In this document: positions 13,501-23,143 of the stretch, in pieces
Position numbering within the stretch: position 1 is the stretch's first letter
Layout of the letters: every line of letters starts with the position of its first letter
Assembly (NCBI RefSeq): GCF_964340395.1
Contig: NC_135563.1
Location: 21,932,151 to 21,994,150, forward strand
DNA from: Glandiceps talaboti
Taxonomy: Eukaryota; Hemichordata; Enteropneusta; Spengelidae
Direction of reading: 5' to 3'
DNA length: 62,000 nt
The notes under the pieces: model-generated
The model's database searches: none
What the model was told of the DNA's origin: nothing
What the model saw: only the letters and a program-made list of their open reading frames with translations
Position numbers and translations under genes: made by a program

Positions 13501-16500
13501 GAAAACGTCTCATTTGAAATCCATGAAATACATAAGAGGTCACAGTGTAATATTTTATCCAGATCAAACGGTATATGAGTGAAGGGGGAACAGTGTTAAG
13601 ATGTAGGGGATAATATCCTGAGGTTGAGATGTTGACTTCAGTTCCGACAATATCAGTAGTGTCTAGCAGCATTTACACCATAGCCGTAATCCGGTTTCAG
13701 CCAAAATACGCAAGTTAGTAAAACATGAAAGCAGAAAAGTGTTTCATCTATGTATATACAAAGTCTGTATCGATTATCTCTTCGTCGGCGCCGAGCAATT
13801 TTGATGAGCATTTATCTATTTATTTCCAATTAAAGCTACAAACAAAGCATATTAAGTCTAGTGAAAAGTGTACCTAAATGTACAATATTCTTTGATCTTG
13901 TCGATTTCAATAGCATAAACAGAATCTTAAGTTGTCTTAGAAAAGGTAGCAGAATAACAAATTGGGAATTACGTCACGCATTCTGCATTGATTTAAATAT
14001 GTCGGCGCCAGGTCTTTCTCTTGAATCGCACCTTCCTCTAGCACACACATTATTTGAACATTTTGTTAGAATGACACAGCATGAAGTAACAACTTAAGAA
14101 GAATTATACGTATATGTTGAATTTTAACAAATTTAGCTCTGATAATACACTTCTTTTTTGTTATCTTTGTATCTCTGTATCTTTCTGTCTGAGCTGCTTC
14201 TTTACCATGTATCATCAATTTTTCATATCATAATGTATTATTTATTTACTCTCCCATTGATTATGAGGCACCGTGAGTATGGAATAAACTAAATGGTTAA
14301 ATAATTGCTGCCTATTAACATAGGGGTTCCATTTCATACTTTGGAGTACATTGATGAAAAATACATGTACATGCAACCACACACACATCCCATCCCACCC
14401 ATCCCATTCCATTCCGTCCTATTTCACAAATAGTCCTATTTCACAAATAACAAGTAACAGTGGAAAGTATGGGCATTCAATTATTATTAACATGATTTTA
14501 AATGCGTACGTATATGCATGTACGTACGTCGACGACCTTCATTTATGTGTTTCATGCCTAGACTATCGTTTTTTGGTGAAAGGCATTTAATTCTTGGGCT
14601 ATTCAACTGAACGAACCGTCATTACGATGATAGAATACGTGACAGTAACCATTAGATAATGAACGCGAACATGAAACAGTCCGATGTTCTGATGAAATCA
14701 TTACGGTGAATGTTATATACACCGTGCGTTATTTTTAACACGGACATTCGATTGAACAACTAGCCACGTGGTACTTCAACACTCGCCTTAATTGCACTAA
14801 GCAATGCGACAATCAATACTAAAGTCGATGGCTACAGTGTAATGATGTGTACATGTCAGCAACAGTTGCTGTAAACGAAATAGCGTCAATGATAAGTAGT
14901 CGACTAAATAACCAAACTTTCGTTGTGTGCATAATTTTGTACAATTTATTCTAGTTAATAACTAAAAGTTGACAATTTCTACCGCCTTGAAATGTTATTC
15001 ATATGCCTTAATGCCAGCAATGAGATTGATTTGTGACAAGAAATCAAAACTGACTCATACACAAAAGTTGTTAGCATCACGACAGAAATCTTTAAACAGC
15101 GTACTATTTTTGAACATAGTCGTTCCATAATAGGTGCTTGCAAGTGTAACTTTTTTGTACAAGCGTAAAATTCGACAATTGTCGAATCTTCGTAATAGCT
15201 GCGTTATCGTATCCTCTGAACAAAAACACATACACGACTTGCTCGTAGTGAAATTATTTGACTTTATATACAAAAACTATAAAAACCGAAACAGATGGAA
15301 AATTAATGCAGATATTTAGAAACTAATCATATGAAGGTAATAAGCACTAGGGAATCATGAATATTTATTGTTCACCTAATACTTTTACGCTGACTCCCAT
15401 GATGCAACGCTGAATCAGTGCCAGGACAATGAATGTGAAACAACTTTCAATTTGGTGTTTTTCCGAAAGGACCTTTAGTTCCTGGAGCAGCATTGCGATT
15501 ACATGCAACACGGTAAGAACTCGTGTCCTATTTAAACGTCAAACCGTGATGATGGAGAGTGAAAGATATTCTTTGAACAATAGACCCGACTCTTTATTCT
15601 CGATCTATAACCTAAGTGAATTCCTTATCGTCATCACTAATCTCAATAAATCACGGAACTTTAAGCGGTTCGATATACCTCAAAGGGACATGTACTGAGT
15701 TCGCGGATATTGGCAAGAGTTATCTTGTTATCAGATATGCCATTGGTATATTAGGTAATTATCACATTTCGAATTTGTTCAGACGAGTAGTGTTCGGTAC
15801 GTTTGTTTTTATGTTGAACTTTGTTTGATCCATAGACAGATAGGTCCATGTTAAAAGTAAATCTGGAAATACAGTAAACCATAAAACAGCTTGTTACATG
15901 GGTAGGATTATGTTGGTACAACTAAACCAGAAAGACTATAAAGTTTCAATTAGGCGTCACGATGTTTTTTACTTCGATCTCTAACACAACCTTTTTTTTA
16001 CTAATTACAAAAACAGGAGACAGACCTAGATAGCTACACACATATAATGTTATATTTGATCTAATTCTTAACACCAGTAAACCGTTCTGATTGACTCTAC
16101 CTTATTTCATGCGATAGTGGTGTTGATTTGTGCTCAATGAGATAAAAATATAACATTTCATGTGCATGCGTGCTATTAGTGGTGCTTTTATTTTGTTTGA
16201 ATGTGTAATTCGTAACAAAATAAACGTTGTAGTGAGATCTAAAAAAATCCGTAATGCCGCCTAACTGTAACTATAGTCACTCTGGTGAAGTAATTATATA
16301 TGACACGAGCCTTTAAAATGCAAAATGAAAGTGCCTCAGTGGTTGTTATATAACCATTTTAATAGCAATTCTACACCAAAGACATCAGAAATATGCAGAT
16401 GTACATGTACGGATACTAATTATAGAAGGCGTCACGCGCACCAATTCCGGGGGGGGGGGGGTCCGGTAAGAACTACGGAAATGAGAGCCTGTCTGTGCAT

Positions 16501-19500
16501 TTTAACTGAACCTATGCATGCCAATGCTTGCCATCTTATGCCATCGGTATCGTTCAAGTCAGCCGCAAATAAAGAGAATTTCCGTAATTAGAATTCCTGG
16601 ACTTTCCGGATACAGGCTGAACATACATGTAACGGAAACGAATACATTGATTAGCGTTTTGAGAGTTGATTCTCCAGGTAGGCTGGAAATTTGGTATGAT
16701 ATGAAGTGATTTTATGTAAATGACACTGTATTCAGACAGTTTTCATCTATTCGCGACCGTCTTCACAGAATATCCCCTTTATAAAGTCTCTCCAGACATC
16801 TAGATTGGTAGCAATATGTCTTAGAACGCTTCTTAAGAGAAGTCATTGGAAGAAATAAATATATTTGAAGGGACTTGAATGACACTCAATTCGATGTAAT
16901 GTTTCATGACGGAGTCCCTAAGTTAATATAGTAAGTTCAGTGAAGTAATTTCTTTCGAATAAATCTCAGGTAAAATAATACATAATAATAACTTATTGTC
17001 AATGGTTCTAAAGCATCTGACATCTACAACAGCTTGTTGCAGATCCTCGACAGAGTGTCAATGTGAATATACCCATAAGATAGGTTGTGATTCCATGCAT
17101 CTAATCTCCCCTTTTAAAAGATATGGCTATATTTTTTTTTATGAATATCCAATAGTTTAACGGTGAGTAGGCAAGTGTCTTTACATGTTTAGTGAATTGT
17201 CAATAATTTATGTTAATAAAGGTAAAGTTGTATAAAACACATTAAATTGTTAGTCCCTTTGGTGATTTGTATGCATGTCAGATATTGGCTTAATACGACG
17301 TCGACGCCTTTCAATATGACCATTCCTATTGGTTAGAAATCAGCTTTGGGAATTTGACATCGGCTGAGTGAAATCTTTCATGATTATGATGTATATACTT
17401 TTCATATGGTAATTGCTAGACTTTTACATCGATCCTCTTGCATTTAGCTTCCAAGAACTTCACCAGTGGTAATTGTACTGAGAATAAATAGAATGCATTT
17501 GAACAACTTTTTCGACAACTAAATTTTGCTGGGACTTCAAAAATCACAGATGTAGAGCTAAATTTCTTGTATAATATTCATGAAATTGTCAGTGGCGTTA
17601 ATTTGACCTGATCGCACAACATCACATCATGTCACGTCACATACGTGTAATTCTACCAAAACTATGCTGTTCATTTGTACACTCTAGTGTCCTTTTCGTA
17701 CACTTGAAATCTTATCTTTTCACTCGTTATGAAGACATGGCTTTTCTGTTTACTTTCAGATTCATCACAAGATTAGAAATCACTGCATTCAACTCTGGTT
17801 TATGCAGCTTCCTACTTTCTTTTCCAAGTTTGGAATTTTAATGTTATTTTCAGATTTGATATAGATAATACAGTGAAACCATCAAATAACAACCCCCTTC
17901 TTTCCGAAATCCGGGAGGTTTTGCCTTCAACTACTGTAGCTCTGGATTTCTACGTCGTGTCGAAACCCCATAGCGTATAAATCCAGAGCTAAGAAATGGG
18001 GCATCGTATCCATATTCTCGGAGGGTGTTCTGAAAAAGTACCCCCTTTTTACGATTCCACGGACCTAGATGGCCTACGAGATGCGAAACATCCATTGGAC
18101 CGCGACCAAGAAAACATGTCGTAAATTGTGATATTGCGATTCTGAAGAGTCACTTTCACGGTAGTCATGCTCGCAGACGGTGTACGCGTTTCGCTCAAGG
18201 GACGACTTACTCCGTATGCAAGCAGGACTACTATCACGGCAGAGTACCATCTAATTTGGATGAAGAATCATTGAAGTTCAGCGTATCATGCACCACTTTT
18301 TAAAATTTGATGTAGACACTGGACGTACGTACTCTCCGAAAAGACACAGCGAGAGAGGGGTTAAAAAGGTGACACGAGAAACATCAGTGAAAAGTGGGAT
18401 GGACACCGAAAACACTGGACATCGCGTAGACGTCTACTGACTGCTCGAGCGCTCTCTTCAACGTTGATAGCGGCATCTTCTGATGGTCATAAATGCTTAG
18501 CATTTGGGACTTAATGTCAACAATTTACTCTGTTCGACAGACCAGACGTCAGTGTGTCTTAGATACCACACGAAATTGTAAAAGTGTGTAAAGCAGGATG
18601 CTTTGAAGAAGTCACCTCCGACTAACGCATCTTTTGATGTGTTCTGTGTTAGAGTAAATTGTAGCATAAAACGTCAAATGCTAAGCTCTTATGACCAGGA
18701 TTCAGTGTGTCTCAAACAAGGATTGTGTGTGTCTCAAACAAGAATTGTGTGTGTCTCAAACACCCAAATGCTAAAGTTTTATGACAAAAAGTGTAACTAT
18801 ATACGTTTTAGATTGTATTAAAATGTTTAATCACGTTTTGGTATTGATTCCATTGAGTTTATAAATTTAATTTGACAAAAAAACCTTTATATGCCATTTG
18901 ATATTATCCAAGCTCTATGATACCATTTGAATCATTTTCAAGATACTTAATCAATGTGGCCCACAAGCCAGTATTAATGTTCTCTTTACTAGAATATAAT
19001 AATGAGCCACGTCTCTGTTGGGTTTCCTTCCTATTCGAATGTAAAGAGAACACGGCACCGAGAGTATACTGTCTGTAATACTGAAATAATTTGAAACCGT
19101 TTGTGTACAAACGTTGTTTCGTGGCGCAATTTGACATCAACGAGCTACAGAATTGAAGCAATAATCTTTTACCCCTGACATTTTCACAAGAGCTTGATAT
19201 ATAATAACACTTGTGTGAGTAATTTGTGGTCGATGGAAGATGAGTGTTTGTACTCCACATTTCAAAACGTTCCATTTATATAGGAATGACAATTATATTA
19301 GCTTCATTTGTACAAATATTCACCTGAGTAATTTAATTTGACATTTTACTTACAATGCTAGCTAAAAAGGTTTCATCGGGGTTTCCTTTGTATGCTGTGA
19401 TGTAATATACCATTTTACGTCCTCCACAAAAATAACATTTAAAAGATGCCATATTGGAATAAGTCGAGATTATTGTAATACTTTGACACTATTGTAAATA

Positions 19501-19545
19501 GTCGTTTTCTTTTGAGTATGGCGGGGTGACGAGGACTTATCGTAT

Positions 19546-19600
<55 letters not shown>

Positions 19601-21826
19601 TTTTCATTTTATTTACTTTCAATTCTAACCTGTAAAATTGTATATTTTGATTACCAAACCATTACTGAATATGAAACTGTTGTGTACCTGTTGTTTAATA
19701 TATAAGTTATTTTTTTATTCTTACGAGGGAACTGAATTCCACATTTGCATACAATCGGAGTATCTTTGTTAATTTGATAGATGAATTATTCTATCACTAT
19801 TGAAACCTGAGATATCGTTCAGTATTTGAGTTCTGTATACAACACAATAAAACACTAACAATACACAGTGTTAGATATTATTCCCCAATATTTTGTCTTC
19901 GTTCAGCAAAGAAAAATACGGGTGACCTAGGGGGTCCTTGACAATACTCATCTAGGGACCATAGGTCACGAGTATTTTCCGATTGAATGAAGTAATATAT
20001 TGGGGAATAGTATAATCACACCTCCTCGAGCATAATTTAGGAAAAATAATGGCAACTTGGAACGTTTTGACTCATATTTCGAGATCCGCAAAACCAGTGA
20101 CGTATACACGGGTTATCGTGACGTAGAACAACCAGGGTATATAATCAATATTTTATGTTCAAAGACAATAACTTGGCTTGTGTATGGTATAATGACAGTA
20201 GAACCACGCCTGCATCTGTAAACCGACAACATACACACCCACACAGGCATTCAACAGAAAATCAAACCTTGCTGGCGACGACCAAATGTTCGATGAGTGG
20301 CCGTCTAAGTAAACAATCAATCACATCGATATATAACATCGCTGACATTTTATAAGTTGACAGTGATTCCATCGAATTATCGCTTAAGATGCCGCAATGA
20401 GAACACCATTACATTTTTGCATTCAGTGAGATAATAGAGGAAAACTTGCAGCTCAACTTAATATATTCATAGCTTGCAAGGGGAAACGTTTAGTCAGCAC
20501 CTTCTGGATACAATCGATAATTTCATGAAAATGATAATATTATTTCGGGGTATCAAACTATTGTCATTGAAGATTCTGATGAAAGTGAAGCTGTCAGGAA
20601 AAGGTTGTAGCCAAAACTACAGGGTTCAATAAACTACTGTGGCATTAGACTACCGGGACAGTTGAATGCATACTTTGACAAGACCTTCAGTAATCTTTCT
20701 TGAAGTGACATCTTTGAAGCGCAAAAAAAAAATCCTTTCATCTCCGAGGCGTTTGTCATGTAAGATGTTGGAGTGTATATGGCTTGGAATCATTATTTGC
20801 ACATTCGAAGATGAAACATGACAGTTATTTAACGTAATACTCAATGGAGCTTGTCTTCAGTATATTTTGCTATACTTGATGTAAAATTGCACAGACGGAG
20901 AGACAGACAAGGAAAACACACGCACGTATGCGTGGCATTAACTAATACCGGGCCTACAGTACTGCATGAATATTCCATACCATTTTCATTTCACTACAAG
21001 TTACAAGGAAACAAATGTATGGTTAACGGTACATTGTAGATGCACCACAAACTCCATGGTATAGATTATTAAGACGAATGATGGACAACGGAAATGAGTT
21101 TCGGCGCCAAACAGTTATGTTTAATAATTCACACTCGTTAGTTTGCATGCATGATTAAGAAATGTGAATTAGGAGTAATACGTGTTTAAAATGAAAGACT
21201 AACTATGCCGTTGAACAACACTTTATCAGTAAATTTAGAATAACATCTCTTTGGATGTGTTTGAAAGTCAAGAATGAAAAAATAGATAGCTGATATTTCA
21301 AATTTGATTGCTGCTAGTGGGACCCAAGGCAAATTTTAGCACTGCTTGCACGAAAATAAACTACAAGTTGGGAATGTAACCGCCATATTACGTACTAAGT
21401 TTGTGTTGGTTCGAATCTATTTTAAAATACATGAAATAAAAGCGAAACCGTTATTGGTGTGATTAAAGAATATCCATTTTTTGTGGTAGTTTTTATACAT
21501 GAAATATTAGAATGTCACAATACAATGTAATACTTACACATTGCTTCTCCTAACAGCCATGGTCTAATGACGTATGTCTCAAGAAGTGCTATCGGCATAC
21601 AGAATACCAGAACCAGTAGGTCGGCTACGCTTAGATTAACAAGGAAATAGTTTGTGGAACTCCGCATGTCCTTATTACAACAAACAACTAAGAGAACCAA
21701 CACGTTACCAATAATACCAAGCAGAAATATCACTGTATACACGACAGTTGCAATGGTCAATGTTACAGTCGAGAGTCTGTAATCTAAAGCAGTTGTATTG
21801 CTGATGTTGGTGTCGACCGCATCCAT
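7599..21826 (-). CDS. Class A neuropeptide GPCR, TRH/ETH/ghrelin-receptor-like, 2 exons, 395 aa
   Basis: Seven-helix plasma-membrane receptor, probably for a neuropeptide and G-protein coupled. Coding exons on the minus strand: 21826-21538 and 8497-7599. The donor TGT|GTAAGT and acceptor ACAG|GC join in phase 1 inside the codon of Cys97. The start is firm: ATG at 21826 has A at -3 and G at +4, and an in-frame TAG lies upstream near 21905 with no ATG between. Landmarks: N-glycosylation sites N7 and N10; GN at 40-41; NLSVAD with Asp69; Cys97-Cys180 as the expected disulfide; SVERY at 119-123; Trp149; FFLCLLP at 303-309; NSSANPIIY at 347-355; then FRAAF and a Ser/Thr-rich tail. Helix 7 and the KFRAAF junction resemble TRH receptors. 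CKLVPFLE and the CLLP motif resemble ETH receptors, from memory. The exact ligand is not decided by sequence. Confidence 0.92.
9976..10075. repeat. (CCAT)n-like tetranucleotide repeat
   Basis: Imperfect CATC/CATT/CCTC units, densest at 10018-10070. Similar in unit to the tract at 5716-5835. Confidence 0.9.
12497..12780. repeat. 43-bp tandem minisatellite, 7 copies
   Basis: The string AAATGTAGCA starts at 12506, 12549, 12592, 12635, 12678, 12721 and 12764, a strict 43-bp period. The first and last copies are degenerate. The unit also contains GGTTGGCATAACGTTTGTTG. Confidence 0.96.
17881..17991. mobile_element. Short fold-back derivative of the TAGCTCTGG inverted-repeat element
   Basis: 17937-17991 is a 55-bp hairpin: TAGCTCTGGATTT opens it and AAATCCAGAGCTA closes it, with ATAGCGTAT and GAAACCCC in the right arm. 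The same termini bound the 256-bp element at 36990-37245, so this looks like a copy with nearly all of its interior deleted. The left flank (17889-17930, CCGAAATCCGGGAGG then CCTTCAAC) is also shared with the 37-kb locus. I see no target duplication here. Confidence 0.75.
18049..18250 (-). other. Weak candidate terminal exon of a secreted peptide
   Basis: Minus-strand frame, open from 18267 to a TAA at 18051-18049. After RWYSAV it runs through the hydrophobic stretch IVVLLAY, then a Ser/Arg-rich part with one Cys (NGCF) and a dibasic RRP. There is no in-frame ATG; it would need splicing at the AG at 18252-18251, leaving 202 bp of exon. The local sequence is less AT-rich than its surroundings. 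I do not recognise the peptide, and chance is a real alternative. Confidence 0.15.
18484..18697. repeat. Inverted repeat, 214 bp, MITE-like
   Basis: The left arm begins TGGTCATAA and carries CTTAGCATTTG and ACAATTTACTCT. The right arm carries AGAGTAAATTGT, CAAATGCTAAG and TTATGACCA, its reverse complement with mismatches. Arms are roughly 50 bp with about 100 bp between. A partial third copy of the outer motif (CAAATGCTAAAG...TTATGACA) lies at 18766-18785. There is no coding capacity, and no target duplication was identified. Confidence 0.7.
18701..18764. repeat. 22-bp tandem repeat, 3 copies
   Basis: GTGTCTCAAAC recurs at 18707, 18729 and 18751, separated by AAGRATTGTGT. Confidence 0.93.
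19543..19604. repeat. (TTTA)n microsatellite
   Basis: About 15 uninterrupted TTTA units. Confidence 0.96.
19875..20014. mobile_element. Imperfect fold-back element, about 140 bp, MITE-like
   Basis: The left end ATATTATTCCCCAATAT and right end ATATTGGGGAATAGTAT are inverted repeats. The complementarity continues inwards through AAAAATACGGGTGACCTA versus TAGGTCACGAGTATTTT to the centre near 19945. Arms cover almost the whole unit at roughly 75% match. There is no open frame. It looks like a non-autonomous DNA transposon; family and target duplication are unclear. Confidence 0.7.
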
Positions 21827-22818
21827 CCTTTGCTCGGTATAACGCAATAAGCGTTCTCTCCGAAAGTCGTATGCGAATACTGTCAGTGCGAGTGGATGTG
21901 TGCCGTTCTAATACTGCCTACCTTAAATACGTATTTCAAATTAATTAATATTCAGCAGGCAACTCCTCAAACGTATACGTCAGCGAATATGATTTACGAA
22001 AGGTATGAATATTTTATGCTAAGCCAGAGTTCTAGTTACCCGTAGTAATTGAGTACAAAAACGGTTTGATTTTTTGATAAGTTTCTTACCTTGGCAATCT
22101 TTTTAGTTATCTGTCCACTTTATACTCTGTATTTTAGTCTCCCTTAGCGTAGGTCAAACTTAAAGTTCAAAAGTTTAAAAAAAATTAGTTAGAGCTTCAT
22201 TGAAGGGCAAATTTTCATTGCCAAAGAAAATGGAAAGTGGCAGCTATCATATGCTTGTTACATTAACAATAAGGGGAACAAGACTATTTACATTAATATA
22301 TAATTTTCAATTTTAGATTTATTGTCTAAAACTGTGCTGTTCACATCAATATATTATAGGTTGGAAATAATAACACGCAGAGATGACTTGGATCAATAAA
22401 CTATGAATATTTTAGTCATGGCTTGGATTGCAGACTTAGTAGGATATTTGTTATGGCTTAAATATTGATCAAAATTCAAAATATTGTAGGGTCATAAAAT
22501 AAATTTGTGGTTCAAATAGCATGCCTTACAAGACTCGGCAAGGTTTTGCGTCTCCTTACCTATGCAAATTATAATGATGCATTTGCACTCGATGACGCTC
22601 AAGCAGTAGAGCTACATATATAATGTATCGGACCGTAATTGTTCTGCTGTCGCAAAGGGGACATTACTACGATTGCCGTAGAGGGCCAGCACTTTTACGA
22701 CGATGCTAGCAAGTGACGTCCATCTTTTCTTAGCAGTAATGTACACAATTTATGCTTATCATAAGATAAGTATATTTTCATGAATGAAACGTCGCTCTAT
22801 AAATTTAGGAAGGCGTCT

Positions 22819-22820
<2 letters not shown>
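21827..22820. other. 5' flank of the GPCR gene
   Basis: Expected to hold the 5' UTR and promoter of the minus-strand GPCR. I see no gene and no decisive promoter motif. An in-frame TAG about 80 bp upstream of the ATG limits the coding region. Confidence 0.5.

Positions 22821-22853
<33 letters not shown>
22821..22853. repeat. (AT)n tract, left border of the palindrome region
   Basis: About 16 AT units immediately left of the retroelement-like segment. Confidence 0.95.
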
Positions 22854-22854
<1 letters not shown>

Positions 22855-22940
22855 CTCGGTGAGTGTCAATCTGCTAAGACAGTGCTCTATACCGCAGTGG
22901 CAGAGCGCAATAGTTGTGGTAGTACTGGAACTCTTTCTTG

Positions 22941-22983
22941 GTTGTAACTCGGAGTTTCACGCATTGCGCGATCATCAGACAAC
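22941..22983 (-). ncRNA. Hammerhead-ribozyme-like motif, left arm
   Basis: Exact mirror copy of the plus-strand motif at 22991-23033, read on the minus strand: CTGATGA core, short stem II, GAAA, minimal stem III, and cleavage expected between 22946 and 22945. It shares the same U-U mismatch at the base of stem II. Confidence 0.6.
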
Positions 22984-22990
22984 TGCTGCA

Positions 22991-23033
22991 GTTGTCTGAT
23001 GATCGCGCAATGCGTGAAACTCCGAGTTACAAC
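22991..23033 (+). ncRNA. Hammerhead-ribozyme-like motif, right arm
   Basis: Type I arrangement open at stem I. Stem I GTTGT (22991-22995) pairs ACAAC (23029-23033). The core CTGATGA is at 22996-23002. Stem II CGCG (23004-23007) pairs TGCG (23011-23014) across loop CAA. GAAA lies at 23016-23019. Stem III is three pairs, ACT (23019-23021) with AGT (23025-23027), with loop CCG. The scissile GTT triplet ends at 23028. The conserved core bases are all present. The oddity is T-T at 23003/23015 where a G-C pair is usual. The very short stem III is typical of retroelement hammerheads, which often need two copies to cut. Confidence 0.65.
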
Positions 23034-23058
23034 CAAGAAAGAGTTCCAGTACTACCAA

Positions 23059-23061
<3 letters not shown>

Positions 23062-23141
<80 letters not shown>
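23062..23141. repeat. (TA)n microsatellite, right border of the palindrome region
   Basis: About 40 uninterrupted TA units, abutting the right arm of the palindrome. Confidence 0.97.

Positions 23142-23143
<2 letters not shown>

Larger units (their letters stand above)
8498..21537 (-). other. 13,040-bp intron of the GPCR gene
   Basis: It separates the exon carrying helices 1-2 from the exon carrying helices 3-7. I found no second convincing gene inside it. It holds a CCAT repeat, a 43-bp minisatellite, a TTTA repeat, a 22-bp repeat, three inverted-repeat elements and one weak secreted-peptide-like frame, each listed separately. The stretches 8498-9970, 10080-12490 and 12780-17880 otherwise show nothing I can name, apart from a run of 13 G at 16449-16461. 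Confidence 0.85.
22854..23061. mobile_element. Penelope-like retroelement remnant forming a large palindrome
   Basis: Arms 22918-22985 and 22989-23056 are perfectly complementary over 68 bp around a 3-nt centre. Pairing continues to about 22910/23064 with one mismatch. A 56-bp unpaired part (22854-22909) precedes the left arm. Each arm holds a hammerhead-ribozyme-like core, a hallmark of Penelope-like element terminal repeats, and the segment sits between two (TA)n tracts. There is no coding sequence. The family call rests on the ribozyme motif and AT-rich target context, not on any reverse transcriptase. Confidence 0.6.

Noticed and set aside
18904-19275. 123-codon minus-strand frame with an ATG
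   Set aside because: No domain, signal peptide or splice support, and composition like the surrounding AT-rich DNA. Kept only as an unexplained open frame.
21827-21847. Seven extra N-terminal GPCR residues from a TTG start at 21847
   Set aside because: The first ATG in frame is at 21826 with good context, and a stop lies upstream with no other ATG between.
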